From positions 310,001 to 374,000 of the forward strand of contig JAKEKT010000010.1 in the NCBI GenBank assembly GCA_021495925.1: a DNA stretch of 64,000 nucleotides, in the 5' to 3' direction. Below, piece after piece: positions 10,199 to 22,924 of the stretch (within the stretch, counting starts at the first letter, position 1; each line of letters opens with the position of its first letter). The notes beneath the pieces were generated by a model, which saw only the letters and a list, made by a program, of their open reading frames with translations, did no database searches and was not told the DNA's origin. The DNA is from Diplodia intermedia. Lineage: Eukaryota; Ascomycota; Dothideomycetes; Botryosphaeriales; Botryosphaeriaceae. A program made the translations under genes and the position numbers.

Positions 10199-10487
10199 TT
10201 TGTAGTTGACTTGCAGAAATATGTTGCAATTATCCATTATAACATCAGCTCATTGTGCCATGTGTACATTGGAATGCGGACTTGGCCAAACGAAGCAACA
10301 AGAAAGGTAGACAGACAAAGAGGGAAGCCGCACATCATTTCGACGGACGACTAGAGATCCAAGAAAATTTCCGCGATGCTAAAATGGTATCTGTGGAATC
10401 AACTGATGCAGTTGGCTCCATGTTTGCGGAAAGTGATACCCTTGCGACATCGATACCAACATGTCACCATCGAAGGTCCGAAGGTCA

Positions 10488-12503
10488 TCAGTTAGGAGGC
10501 GGTGCCGAAGGGTCTCCGTCTTCCACTTGCCCTTGCTTCGCCGCTTTGTCCATTTCTCCAAGCCGCCTTGGCCGTCCACCTCCTCTTCCACGTCCTCGAT
10601 ACCCTCTACCACCTCGGCCACTCGACCTCCTATTATCTCCACCAAATCCACCTCCGGCTTTGTTTCCAACCGCGAATGGGATACGTATCAAAGGTTTCTC
10701 CACCCACTCTATTCCCTTTAGATTCAGTCGCGCCTTCTCCTTCTCCGGTAACCTCCATGCCTGGAACAGGCCCATCAGCATCTCTTCTCCCTTCCGACCC
10801 CCACTCTGCGCGCCATCAACGTCCACATCGCGCAGCTCTTCGACCCAAGTCTTGACGTAAGCCCCGCCCTTGTCGTAATCAAGCGCCTGCTTGACGGGGT
10901 TGAACTTGCGACCCTGTCGCGGATCGTTGCCGACACCCGCCACGTATTGCCAGTTGCCCCAGTTGTTGCTGAGGTCATAGTCGGTGAGCGCGCACTCATA
11001 CCACTCAGCCCCAATGCGCCAATCGATGCCTAGGTGCGACGCGAGGAATGAGGCGACGTTCTGCCTGGCGCGGTTAGAAGTATAGCCCGTTAAGAACAGC
11101 TCGCGCTGGGAGGCGTCGATGAGGCCGATGCCGGTGCGCCCAGAGCGAAAGCGCTCGATGGCTTGACGCGTCTTCGCAGGGTCATCGCCAGCGCCACCAC
11201 TGCAGTCAAGGTAGCGCCATTTCTTCTTCCCGTCCGAGTTCGCCGCAGCCTCGTCCGAGCGGAAGCCATCGACGTGGAAGAGCCTTGGTCCAAACTTGCG
11301 GGTGCAGAGGCGCATGTAGTCGCGCCAGAGTAATTCGAAGCGCACCGCGGCCGTACCGGGGTTCTCGCCCTTGCCATAACCCGATGCGGCTTTCCAAGCG
11401 TCTGGTACGTCGGGGTTGCCGTCCTCGTAGGCTACCAGCGAAGCGTGGACTTGGCGAGCGGTCAGGCAACCTAGCGCGAGCCAGGACGACAATTTGGTAC
11501 TGTAGTCTTCCCCAAGCAGCCCATTCCGCGTATCCTTGTAGCTAGCCATAGCCCCTGAAGCTATGAGATGCGACAGTCTTTTCTGAGCAGCAGACTCTCC
11601 CCCAGAAAACGGATGCCCCGACACCGCCCCCGAGGGCCATTTTGGCGGGGTTTCCGATTCCAGGGCCGTGCCAAGAGGCTTTCTCAACGAATCGATCATT
11701 GACGGGAGAGATTCTGGTGACCTGAATGGATCTGCCTGTGGCGGAATAGTCGAGGCAGAAGGAAGCGGTGGCAAGGTCGAGGGCTCAGGCACCGTCTCCC
11801 GCGGTCGAGAACGAAGGGGTTCTAGCGTCTTGCGGAAGGTGGTGTAGACGTCGGGAAGCTCCTCGATGCCTGAGAAAGGTAAGTCCCGGCTGGGTTGGGA
11901 CATGCAGTTAGTGTGGAAGGGCGCTCAACACTCGGCCTGCACTTACTCGTCGATGAAGAACTTCTCGTCAGTCCATAGCTTGAAATCCACTCCGTGGGCC
12001 TGGGCGGCCTTCCTAGCCTCGCGCTCCTCTCGCTGCTCCTCCACACCCTCTTCTGCCGTCATCCAGATTGCTGATATTCTTCCACTCCCCCCAGCACCAG
12101 GGTTTCCATTTGGTACAGCTTCACTGTTTCCAAACTTTGAGAGCAGATCGTGGAGCACGTCCCCTACCATGCCAACTCTTATGACAAGGTCGCTACCGAT
12201 TCTCCCTAGAGAGTCTTTCAGCTCCCATATGCTCTCGGCTAGGAACTTGGCGCGGTGGGGGCCGCATCTCCAGAAACCAGCAATCTGGCTGCGAGCTTCC
12301 GGATATGGGCTCTTCGTGTCAGGCTTCAGGAAGCCGGAGACTTCAACCTGGTTCGCGGGAAGCACAAATAGAGGCAAGACATGGGTGAATTGCGGGGAAG
12401 TGGAGCCGGGAAGCTGCGCAAGATGATGGAAGACTGGGTTGTCGGCGAGGCGAAGGTCTCGGCGTAGTAGATATATCAGAATCCGGGGAGCTGGCGACGT
12501 CAT
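10488..12503 (-). CDS. Cryptochrome DASH (photolyase/cryptochrome family)
   Basis: A FAD blue-light flavoprotein; DASH cryptochromes repair cyclobutane dimers in single-stranded DNA and act in fungal light responses. Exons 12503-11947 and 11889-10488 give about 652 residues. The start is ATG at 12503 (MTSPAPRILIYLLRRDLRL); an upstream in-frame TTG is not a credible start. The splice restores FFIDDRDLPFSGIEELPDV, and the intron has a CACTAAC branch. The photolyase domain covers roughly the first 190 residues. FAD-binding signatures YTSNRARQNVASFLASHLG and DYDLSNNWGNWQYVAGVG follow. The C-terminus is a Gly/Arg-rich RGG tail (GRGGRGYRGRGRGGGRPRR), suggesting nucleic-acid binding. The last of the coding sequence lies about 290 bp from the tRNA gene. 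Confidence 0.9.
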
Positions 12504-15500
12504 TTCCGGAGCGGCGGGGGGAAGAAGCAGAAGATGATTGACGGCCAATGCAGGGGCAGCCAGTGACGAGATGGGACAGCGATGCTAGGGGAAATCTGCA
12601 GGCAGCAACTGCTGTGCGCCGCGGAAGCTGGCTGATATGTATGCGGCGGTGGGCCGCTGGGGCGTGGGAGCTGAGCGATGCCCCGGAGAGGAAAGAGCTG
12701 CAGGCGGGAGTGGATCAGCAGGGTGAGCATGGGAAGTGAAGGCTGGGATGGGTGAGGATTTGTGCATGGCCGTCACGGCCGTCTGCGCGCGCATCCTCGG
12801 CGTCATCAGGGTTCAGTGGAGGGCTAGCCGAGAGGGTGCGTCTGGCGGCGGGTTGGGCCCGATACGAGCTTGGCCATGCAGAGGAGCCAGGAACGGGTGC
12901 AGCGGTGGCCGTCGATGACGGGGTCGATTAGGGCGCAGAGTGCTGGCCGGCACGATCGAGGGCGTGCGTGTGGATGGACAAGCGCAGTCGACTAGGCCCA
13001 CTAGCCCAGATCGCCGCCGTCGAGCAGGGAAGCAGCAGTCGTGGCCGTCCCTCTCGCTAATCTTCTCGTCGAAGCGCGGCCGTCGGCTCGCCATCCGCAG
13101 CCCAAGCCGTCGGTGTCGACGCCCGTCCAGACCAGTCGACGGGCCCTCCGCGCGCTAATGACGTCGCCGACGCAGGGCATGGACGGGCATTGCGTCGCCC
13201 ACGGCCCCGCTGCGGCTGCTACTGCTACCTCCATATGCACCGCGCGGGCACGAGGCACAGCAACTAGCCAATGCCGCCCGCCTAGTTGCATTGCCTCGCG
13301 CGGGCCGGCGTCGTCGGGTCGTGGCGCACGCATCGTCATCCCCAGCGTGTGCATTTCCGTTTTGGTGGTGCGCCGTCGCCGGATGCGGCAATGCTGCAAC
13401 GGCGCCCCCGCACGGCTCCTGAGGCCTCTCCCACGTGCCTGTCAAGGCGACAGGGCCTAAACCAGAGTGCCGGGCGCCCGAGCCCGTTGCATGCAGCTCA
13501 CCCATGTCTCTGAATCGCTCTCTGCCACCCGGCCCTCCACCCGCCTCTGCAGCCCTCACCGGCCAAAAGCATTGTGTTTGCGTAACAGCAATCTCCCGAG
13601 TCGCACCTCAACCTCCACCCAAACTTTATCTGCCTTCGTCCGCACTTGCTTCTTTTTCGTGCTGCCTTTAATATATCTCACGCAGGGCCACACTCACCCA
13701 CTCCGCCCTCGAGACATTGTCCACTGCCAAAGCACCGCTCCCGTCCACTCTACCCCTGGTGGCGTGCCAAAACACCGTCTACAGCTCGACTTCTCCGGCC
13801 GCACCTTGCTCCTCGCCAATTCTTACTGCACACGGCCATGTGCGGCTACACCGTTCATCTATCGGAAACCCACAAGATCTTGCAGTCAAGTCCACCGCTG
13901 CGCCCCATACCATCCGCCTCGGCCACATGCGCCGCTACGACCGGAAAGACTCCTCCCCCGTACGACCCACAAGTGCAATCCAAGCACAATGTGTTTCGTT
14001 GAACGACAGTCTTTGCTCACTTGACACCCTTTGCTTGTCTCACTTGCCCTTTTCTCCGATCGCCCCCCGGTTGACGCCATGCTTTTGAATGACCTCTCGG
14101 TCCGGCCCGTCCCGATGGTAGTGAACACCCTCGAAGTCTCATCGTGATCGTCGGCACAGGCCGAAGGCTGTGACTGGAACCTGACCGTGGCCCACTTCGT
14201 TCGAGAGCAATCTCGCAAAGGCCCCTGTTCCGTCTGAGGAAGTAGATGGCAAGCAAAAGAAGAGGCATCGTCATCGAACGTGACACGGTACCGAAATCTG
14301 GACTAGGAGCTCATGCAGTATCGATCACCGCTCAGTGTTTGGAACGTTCGTCGTGTCACCATGGCCTGCACGACATCCAGAGCGCTAAACTTCCACCGCA
14401 AGTGGACCCAGTGATCGCGCTTTTCCGTCATCACTCAAGCCAACTGACGTGCATGTTGGTCACTGATTCGCCTCCCTCCGGATTGGACCAAGATACGCCA
14501 CTGAAGGTTGAATCGATGATGCTGGCTCAGTATCTTAGGGTGATCGTCGTTATCGGAAGATTGGAAGCGGGCCTTTCATCCGTTGTATCAGGTCCCCGGT
14601 CCTCGGGCTATGCCTGCCCTGCGACCTGCTCTTCACGATCATAGAGAAAGAAGAAAAGGGGGGCACGATCTGAGATGGTTGTCTCGAAAGGGGTAGAACG
14701 GAACAAGAGCAAGGGTTAACAGTAAACATGGGAAGCAACAGGCGACTAAGGTGAAAACTCAGAAGTAACGGAACACACGATATCCATAAGCCACTACTCC
14801 GCTGCTCCCTACCCACCCAATTTTTCGCTTGCATGAATCGCTATTCATGTCCTGGTGTTCTTCTTTTTTGCGGATGTTGCCTCGGTAGCCGTCTCCCCGC
14901 CCCACATGCGACATGCAACTGTTGCGGAACTTCCATCACCCCTCGCACAAGGGCAATATGTATGGTAATGCAGGAAAGGGAAGCCGATGCCCCCACTATC
15001 CGATCTTGGTGCAAGGACCGGATTGTGGGTTGCCTGACGGCGAAGACGCGTGATTGGAAGAAGATATCATGCAAGAAGGGGAATTCGGGAAGGCGTGTGA
15101 TGCTACTGTTGAAAGGACCTCGGCGCGTTGTCTCCTGGTGTCTTCCGTCATTATTGGAAGGTTCCAGTATGTTTCTGAGCGGCTGAGAGGCTAGTGACGC
15201 ATACGTAAGCCTCAGCCGGCGTTGTATCATTCGCAGCGTAGTATACGAAGTACGACGCATCGGCGCTAGTTCCGACACAGCGGTTCTTCCTCCGAACAAA
15301 ACGCGCTTCTGTGGGGCAAGGCGTGCTGGGATGCGAAAAAGCAAAAAAAGAGGCTGTGGAACCATAAGCGATGTCCCTGGGCGAAGAATGTGGGAAGGAT
15401 TAGACGCGGGAAGGGGGTCGCTGGGCGGAGCTGCTGAGCAAGTCGAGCAGCGAGTCATAATCCTGATGCCCTCGCATCGGATCGACAGAAAACTGTGGAC

Positions 15501-15828
15501 ATCCTCGAGAGTCTCCTGACGTGGGATTCGCCTAACCACTGCTGCTAAGAACTAACGGAGATAATGAGACTCTCGCCCGGAGAACTTCAACCTTCTGAAA
15601 TCTGAGAAGCAGCCAACCACCCCGGACGATCCTGGGTCGAGGCTGATAATTATCGGCATGACCTTGCCGTATGTTTGGGCGTAGACGTGACCATACACGA
15701 TCCAGGCGATCGAAATGTGCTAGCCGGATGAGAGTGTCGGCGCGTAGACTGTCGTGGACCCTGCGGCAAACCGGGCACAGATATGGCCATTGAGTGTTGT
15801 TAATAGGCTTCACTATAAGTTGGTTTGA
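12504..15828. other. 3.3 kb stretch with no recognisable gene
   Basis: The first part (to about 13.5 kb) is GC-rich, with overlapping open frames on all strands that look like composition artefacts. A pyrimidine-rich tract containing a CTTTAATATATCTC segment lies near 13.67 kb and could be a promoter. The longest open frame, on the minus strand at 14841-15539 (232 codons), shows no domain or codon pattern I trust. A lineage-specific gene or non-coding RNA is possible. Confidence 0.35.
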
Positions 15829-18056
15829 CTAGAGCAGGAGAGAGTCCCAGGTGCTTGCATTGTTGGGATCTTGATCTGGGGCGAGATCTGGAATCTGGTT
15901 CATGTGATCGAGCCAGTAAGCCGCGTCAAACGTGGTGGTGTTGTCCAGAAAGGCCAGAGATGCGAGGTGTTCGTCCGGAAGCCCCAGAGTGTCGTTCAAG
16001 TCAGGTGCAAACTCTGGAACAGCTCCATCCATGTAATTTCTTGTGAGTGCCGGGGGAGCAGACTCGGCGAGTGTGTCGCCGGACCACGAGGTGTCGCCTG
16101 AATCACCCGAGCCGGTAGATCCTGTTCCGCCAATCTTCAGGATGTCCTTGACTTTTTCGTAGCATGCGCGAGCCATTTGTGCACCTGAATCTGCAGTGGG
16201 ATTGCTTTTGCTCATGATTTCAAGCCTGCTGACGGCGCTTTGCAGTGCTTCGCTTATCCGCCTCTTTACCGCGTCATCTGTAGGAGGATAGATAAGTGCG
16301 ATTGCCGATAACATGATGGAGGAGTCAACGGAGTAGTAAGTAAGCCCGAATAGCTTATAGTGATGAGGCTCGTGCATGGAAAAGTAGCGCTGCTGCGCGT
16401 CCAGAACATTGAGTGCTGCTTGCACCGCAGCTCGCCGGCTTTCAACATGCATCGCCATATGGGGGCGATGGAGAACCATGATCATGTTGTGCGCCACACT
16501 GTTGATCTGCTCTCGCTTTTTGGGTAGGACGGTGTATTTATCGTCGAAAGATGTGTCCGGATTTTCTGGTCTGACAAGGGGTGGGGCACTGGCCAAGATC
16601 GATAGGATTTGTTTGTGAAAGTTCCAAACGACGTTGTAGTCTCTCGTGTAAGGCTTGTCTGCCAGCATCTCTCGCATCTCGTGGACTTTTTTCGAAAGTT
16701 CATACTGAACAAGCGTACTCGAAAAGAGAGACGGCATTCCATCATCGTCGGTTGCCGGCGTGGCCAGTGGGACCTTTTTGGACGGGTCGTTAGGGATGTT
16801 GCAATCCATCGGCGTTCTAATGTCACAATCGCTGGTGTTGATCTGCCTCGGGCGACCCAAGGTCCAGGCCATGAAACTGCACTAGTCAGATGGTGTCTCG
16901 GTGTCTCTCTTACGCAGGCTTACCTGTTCCAAGCGAATAGGATGACCCAGATTCGTCTCTTATGCTCGTCATACCAGAGTTGCTTGAGGGTTTCCTCCAG
17001 ACACGTGGATTGTTGAATTTCAGCCTGGCGATGCAGCCCAATTTCCTGGGCTTGACTGTTGCCGTGTCAGCGCTTCGAGCCGCTAATGCGGGACAGCATA
17101 CTTACACAATTGCGTCATTTAGAGCATGCCACGCTTCTGTTCCGCGAGAAGCATTTTTCAGCCACACGGCTCTAAGGAAGTCGGTCTGTACGGCACTTAG
17201 AGTGGGATCATGGCGTCCCAGGAGGTTCATTATTTCCATGGAGATATCATTGAACTTCCCGGAAAGTCGATCGCATTCCGTCGCGTTCGCCAAAGAGAGC
17301 TCCTTGAGGCAAGGCGCATCTGGCGGGATAAGTTGCAGAGCCAATGAACAAAGTTGAAGCAAAAGAGCGCCGAAGTACTGGGTGTCTCGGGACACTCCTT
17401 TAGGACCAGTGTACCGGGTGGCAGTGGGATTCAGGGCGAACCAATTTGCGAAGAGGTCGTTGAAGAACGGACGTTCCAAGATCGGATACGACCAGTTGCT
17501 TTCAACGAAATACACGTCGACGAGTTCTTCGACGATAGGCCGGGCGGGCAGGTTTTTGATGAAGGCAAGATATTTCGTCTCGGCCTCGTCGGCATATTGT
17601 GTCTGGTTGATGTTCGATGTCGCGACCCGGAAAAAGTTGTCGCCTTCCAAGAGCTGTGTCTGTTAGGGCAGAGGCCACGGATGCGGGAAAGTGGCTTTCA
17701 CCTTCTTCAAATCGCCGAATGCTGTCGCTCCTTCAAGAGCAGAGTAGCCCTGGTTATCCTGCTCGCCGGTGCTCCTTGGGAGCGGATGACCCACGTCTTG
17801 CCTATCGCTCGTAGTCAGCAGGGAGGCCTCTGAAAGAGACGAGGGCGTCCACATACGCAGCGTCTCCATAAAAGCACTTGTCTGGCACTTCGCGGGCCAA
17901 GCAAACATTGCACGGCTTCTTGCGGTCGCACTGGGGGCGAGTTAGAAGGCAGCTTCACGCCAGGCGGTGGTGCAGTACCTTCTGTTTCCGGCGATGGCAT
18001 TCAGCACAGGCAGTGACGACGCGTCGCTTTTTCGGCTGCTGTTGCCGACCTTCCAT
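15829..18056 (-). CDS. Zn2Cys6 fungal transcription factor with PF04082-type middle domain
   Basis: A DNA-binding regulator; its targets are unknown. Six exons (18056-17979, 17930-17857, 17801-17702, 17653-17106, 17055-16924, 16876-15829) give 659 residues. The zinc cluster is split by the first intron and reads C17-X2-C20-X6-C27-X5-C33-X2-C36-X8-C45, preceded by the basic stretch PKKRR. The middle homology region includes YFVESNWSYPILERPFF and IGLHRQAEIQQ, then EHKRRIWVILFAWN. The C-terminal part is acidic and Asn/Asp-rich, ending SLLL. All six exons join in phase, and introns 1, 3 and 5 carry clear donor and branch signals. Its neighbour, an acid phosphatase, is transcribed away from it, so no pathway link is implied. 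Confidence 0.85.
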
Positions 18057-18828
18057 GTCGGCGAAGTTGGGAGGGCGAGGGTGCGGTGCGTAGTGCGTAG
18101 TGCGTAGCCGCCTCGACGCTTAAAGTATAAGGGCCCCGGAATTTAGCACACAAAGTCCGCGTAATGCCCGGAATGGGTTAGGCCATGAGCGAGTGCAGAG
18201 TTGCATTATCGGGCCGGGTCGAAGGGTACTGCGGACACGTTCGAGCAGCACCGAGATGATGAGAGCCCATACAGGGCATCCTCTGCTGACTGATGGATGA
18301 GGCGCTGCAGCTGGACAGCCGCGTGTGCGCTGCGAAGGGCGTCGCACAACCCCTCTTCCGCTGCACCACCGCAGCGCGCGCCCCACATCACCGGTCGTAG
18401 CGTTGCTCTCCGTTTCCTCCTAGGGAGGTCTTGCTTTCCGAGGGCGCGACTGGACGTTGCGGCGGCTGTGGTGGGCACGACACGTGTAGATCAACCGGCG
18501 CGGTGAATCCCCGGCTGCCTGGCCGAGAGAAAACGCCATGCGACTGTGGCCGGCCTGCTCTCCGAAACCACAACGCCCCTGATCCTGATCCGGTCTGGGG
18601 TCGATGAGGGCCCTGCGCCCACGTGTCGGCTGATCGTCCGGATCTTCACCATGTCATGCTTTCCATCCACCCTGCCAACACTCCTTCTTCGGTGAATCGA
18701 GAAGGCGTCGATGACTTCATAGCGCCCGGACGCCCAATCGCCGTTACTCGTTTACGACGGCACGCCTTCTGGCGCCAGCAACAAAAGACAACTGATCCTC
18801 CCTTCAGACATCCTCCACGCTCTGAACA
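18057..18828. promoter_or_regulatory. Divergent intergenic region with two CACGTG boxes upstream of the acid phosphatase
   Basis: This 772 bp region separates the Zn2Cys6 regulator gene from the acid phosphatase gene. Two perfect CACGTG palindromes, each followed by T, lie at 18481-18486 and 18620-18625, that is 348 and 209 bp before the phosphatase start codon. CACGTG is the core site of the Pho4/NUC-1 bHLH activator of phosphate-starvation genes. The link to phosphate control is inference from the gene next door. Confidence 0.5.
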
Positions 18829-20591
18829 ATGGCCGCTTCACTCACTCTGATCCTCTCTGCAATTGCCGGCCTGGCTGTTGCGCTTTGGGCATCAGCACAG
18901 ACCCACCCACATTCACCTTTTCGGCTGCCCTTTATTTCTCGACAATGCCATGACCCGGGCTCCCTTCACGGCTATTATGCTTCGTCGCCGTATGCTTCAA
19001 GCTGGTCGAGTTGGTGGAGCCAGGGCAGACCTGCAACCTCGGTAGACGGTGTGCCTTTGGGCACGGGCCAGGGCGGTGGTGCTATTGGCCGCGATTGGAA
19101 TGTCCTCTACCACCTTGGAGGCAACGGCCCTTGGGTCGAGAAAGTCGACGGCGTACTTGATGGAGGAATCACGGTCCCAGAAGGCTGCGAAGTCGAGCAG
19201 GTGCACATGGTAAATGCTCACGTTCAGATCCCTCGTCTGTTCGACTCAATTCTGACAGACTTGGCTACAAGATGTCACGACACCATGAGCGGTATCCCAC
19301 CTTCAAGGCCGGTAGCAGTGCGTACAGCCCCTTACTCTTGCAGCCCTTACAACAAGCTAACCATGCCAGAGCAACTTGACCTACTGAATCGGATCCAAGG
19401 GTTGAACATCACTCTGAAGGGGGACCTTGAGTTTGTCAATGACTGGCAGTACTTTGCCCTGGGTACGTGAGCCTGTGGGGGGTTATACTTCGGCAGCTGA
19501 GCTCATCGCTTCTAGATCCTCAGCAAGACTTTGAACAGCTCACAAGCACCGGCCCATTCTCTGGAGTTCTTGGAGCCTTTACGGCCGGGGTCCGGCTCCG
19601 CACTCGCTACCATCACCTGCTGCCCTCGAGCGGCAAATCAAACTTCTGGGCCGGCGACTCATCCCGAGTCATTGACACGGCCCGCTACTTCGCTGCTGGT
19701 TTCTTTGGTCTGGACTGGGAGAAACACTCCACTTTGCATGTCATCCCGGAGACGGCTGAGCTTGGTGCCGATACCCTTACCCCCGGCGACACCTGCCTCG
19801 CCTACGTCGAAGACCTGGAATATGGTCACGACTATGGCGCCCGCATGCTCGCCGAATACCGTGCGACATATCTAAGCCATGTTCGAAAGCGGCTGTTGAA
19901 GCAGAACCCGGACATTGAATTCAGCGACACCGAGCTCTACTCCATGCAGGAAATGTGCGGCTTTGAAACAACCGTGCGTGGAAGCAGCGCTTGGTGCAAC
20001 GTCTTCTCCAGAGACGAGTGGTTGAGCTTCGAATATGCTCGGGATGTGATCCACTTCTACCGTGCTGGTCCTGGAAACAGGTTCGGCGCACTGATGGGGT
20101 GGCTATGGTTGAATGCCACGACAAGTCTGCTGCTCGAAGGGCCATCTGCAGGGCCCTTCTTCTTCAGTTTGTACGCTTCCCATCTCCCGGCACCGGACCC
20201 GGCTGACTTCTGTTCTAGTGTTCACGATGGCGACATTGTGCCAATGCTGGCTGCATTGGACATTTTCCATGACAAAGCGGACTTGCCCATTACGCGTCGA
20301 GCAGACGATCGTGTCTGGAAGACCTCCCAAGTCACGCCAATGGGCGGTCGTATCACATTCGAAAGGCTATCATGCCCGGAAATCGAGTCTACAACCCAGG
20401 CATACGTACGCATTAACATTAACGACGGAGTTGTACCGATGCCTGGCTGCGATAGTGGCCCAGGCGGGAGCTGTCCTCTGCCGGAGTTCGCGGCGAAGAT
20501 TAAGAATAGGGGTGTCGAGCTGGGAGACTTCAGGGAGAAATGCGGTCTGGGCGACGACATGCCAGACAGGATCACGTTTCTGCACCAGTAG
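18829..20591 (+). CDS. Secreted histidine acid phosphatase (phytase/PHO-type)
   Basis: Hydrolyses phosphate monoesters outside the cell through a phosphohistidine intermediate. Five exons (18829-19209, 19272-19317, 19370-19462, 19516-20170, 20219-20591) give 515 residues. The N-terminus is a signal peptide (LTLILSAIAGLAVALWASA). The catalytic RHxxRxP motif is R130-H131-H132-E133-R134-Y135-P136 and appears only after splicing a 62-base intron; reading straight through destroys it. The proton-donor motif is H394-D395 in FSFVHDGDIVPM, again created by a splice. LYHLGGNGPW is typical of fungal acid phosphatases. The usual Gly after the catalytic His is replaced by His, which I regard as a real but tolerated variant. 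Whether phytate is a substrate cannot be told. Confidence 0.9.
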
Positions 20592-21380
20592 AAAGGCGTG
20601 CGTATGTGGCGCAAGCGCGCCAATGCCTTGCTCCCTTAAAAAAAAAAGAAGGGGGAAAATAGATAGGTATCATATCCACTAATCTGTGCCAGTGTACCTC
20701 GCCTGCGTCTTCCGGCGTGGTCGCTTACGAGTCGAACAGCGGTTTCATAGAGGATTAGGGAGGCCGCCAGTGTCGCAACTGGTAGAAACGCTTGGGCGAT
20801 TGAGTCAGGAAAGCGGAACGGTAGCTCGCAGAGTCACGTGGATGGCTGCCTCCAGCTGGCAGTTCAAGTCTTCTCGTAGGCGGCGAGCCAAGTGAAACAG
20901 AACAATCCCTAGCGCGCAGCTGCGCAGTTGTATTTGCAGGGTAAGAGATAAATTGCCGGTGGCAACCGGACCGTACTGTTTATTAGCCGCCGCACAAGGA
21001 CCCCACGCTAAAGTTTATTCGGGCTCACGTCCATTGCACATTGGTGGAGCCCGACCGGCAACATCACGGATCACCCCTTCTTGGAAATAACGGTAGATGT
21101 AGATGCCTGTTCACCGTCCCGTTACGATTTCGCTTCACGGTTGGTCGGACGGGAGCTTTCCGGTCCGCTTCATATCCTTCCATCATGGACAAGAGTCAGT
21201 CTGAGTCGTCTCTGTTCTGGACAAACCTATAATATAAACGTGCTTCCCCATACCCACCCAGCTCTGTGCCACCTCCATCCTTTCGTTTCACAGACTGCTA
21301 AGCAGTTGGACTTCTGTTCTCTTTCTCCGCATAAGCTTGAAGCTTTGTCCATTCTTTACCCTTACTACAGGAACTCAGAA
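20592..21380. promoter_or_regulatory. Intergenic region and promoter of the GH131 gene
   Basis: No gene is seen. A TATA-like element, TATAATATAAA, lies at 21228-21238, about 145 bp before the GH131 start codon. It is followed by a pyrimidine-rich leader, a typical arrangement for a strongly inducible secreted enzyme. One CACGTG box is present at 20835-20840. Confidence 0.45.
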
Positions 21381-22517
21381 ATGTCTTCTCTTCTCGTCCT
21401 CCTCACTACGCTGGCGTGCACCTCCCTCGCGGCGCCCTCGCCCTACCGCTCCGCCGGCTATCGGCCGGCCCACGGTAACACGCGCCACCGCCAGATCAAC
21501 ACCACGGCAACTCCGCAGTGCCCGATCCTGCTCGACGGCCGGGTGCCGACCAACGCGACGCTGGCCTCGTTCGACGTCGCTAATGGCATCTTCAACCCTG
21601 ACTACGTCAAGGGCAACAACGTCACTTGGTCGCAGATCCTCGAAGAACCCCAGGGCGCGCTGGCGTCCAAGTTCGACGGCGCGCCGGAGCACCGGCCGAT
21701 CGAGGTGACCATCAATGATGACTCCATCTTCCAGAAGCAGTACGGCTTCCGCCGCGCTGGCCTGCAGTTCGCCGCCGACAGCGCCAATGATACGTCCGAC
21801 AGCGGTGTCGTCACGATGCACTGGAGCGTCAAGCAGGACTGGGAGAAGCCGCTGAACCTGAGCCACGAGTACCTGGTAGGCCCTTTTGACTTTCCTAACC
21901 TTAAAAGAACGGCAGAGAGAGTGAGAGAAGAGAAAATCAATCTGAAACAGGGGGGAGTCGTCTCGAAGTATGGAAACCCAGGCTGACCTTGGTTCCTTTA
22001 TTACTCTTCCTAGAATGTCTGGCACGAAGCCGCCGACTACAGCGCCAACCAGTTTAACTTCAACACCGGCCACCGCATCGGCACCAACGGCACTGACAAG
22101 CTGTCCTGGCAGCTCCTCGGCCGCGATTCCAACCTCCTTTGGTCCACCCCCATCGACTTCACCAATTGGCAAAACTTCGCCCTGACCCTGGATTACGTCG
22201 CTAAGTAAGGATTTTACACTCGTTCGACTCGCAATCTTCATTTGCGCGTGCTGCTTTAAAGAAACGCTTTGCCTAACATTGAGATCAGCACCCTCACCAT
22301 CTACACCTCGAAGAACGAGGAGCCGCTCGAGGAGGCGGGTGGCCCCTTCACCAACGACAACTCCGGCGCCGGCCAGTTCCAGATTGGTATTCTCAAGAAG
22401 TCGACCGGCAGCGATGACGTCGTCAACAGCGGTTTCCAGGAGAGCAACTTCAAGGAGGGCCAGATCTACGGTGGTATCTTCGTCGAGAACAGTGCCAATG
22501 GTTGCATCTCCCTGTAA
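21381..22517 (+). CDS. Secreted GH131 beta-glucanase
   Basis: GH131 enzymes cleave beta-1,3-, beta-1,6- and beta-1,4-glucans and are frequent in plant-associated and saprobic fungi. Three exons (21381-21875, 22014-22204, 22262-22517) give 313 residues. A signal peptide (SSLLVLLTTLACTSLAAPS) is followed by the family start CPILLDGRVPTNATLASFD and FNPDYVKGNNVTWSQIL, then QYGFRRAGLQF. The last exon carries NSGFQESNFKEGQIYGGIFV. The splices EYL|NVWHEAADYS and YVAK|NALPNIEIS keep the frame. There is no carbohydrate-binding module or GPI signal. Several NxT/S glycosylation sites are visible. Family assignment is from memory of conserved blocks; the substrate is not predictable. Confidence 0.8.
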
Positions 22518-22924
22518 GATGCAGATCTGAGAAGTGGCCATTGATGGGAATCATCGGCCTTATTCCGACTTTGATATTCAGGCCAATCAAGTCCTAAAGG
22601 CAATATCTTGCTATGCATTGTGTGCCAGTCCGTGAGAACAACGATTAGAGTTACAGTGACAATGAGACGTTGATTCGTAGGAATACCAGGAACGTGTTGT
22701 ACCGATTGTGAAGATTCATGTGTTCGCTCGATTCTATGGCCGATAATTCTCTTTTATTCATGCAACATCACATCAACGGGCTTGCTGCACTGGATCCGCT
22801 GAAATTGTCGATAGGCTCGGTGGCTGAGCCTGATTTCTGCCCACAGCGCCCTGCACCCTCTGTAGGCTGTCAGAAGTGACCAACGATATTGTAGGCACAC
22901 CTCTTCACATTATTATCGAACTCC
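22518..22924. other. Convergent 3' intergenic region
   Basis: About 400 bp between the convergent stop codons of the GH131 gene and ARPC4. No gene or repeat was seen. Confidence 0.4.

Noticed and set aside
12503..12548. Longer start for the DASH cryptochrome
   Set aside because: The apparent upstream start is TTG; the first ATG in frame is at 12503 and directly precedes the conserved N-terminus.
14841..15539. 232-codon minus-strand open frame
   Set aside because: No domain resemblance, no hydrophobic or repeat pattern, no splice partner; it lies in a stretch with open frames on several strands.
19201..19320. Acid phosphatase appearing to have lost its RHG catalytic motif
   Set aside because: The uninterrupted frame reads VHMVNAHVQIP, but a 62-base intron (19210-19271) with a CTGAC branch restores RHHERYPT in frame.
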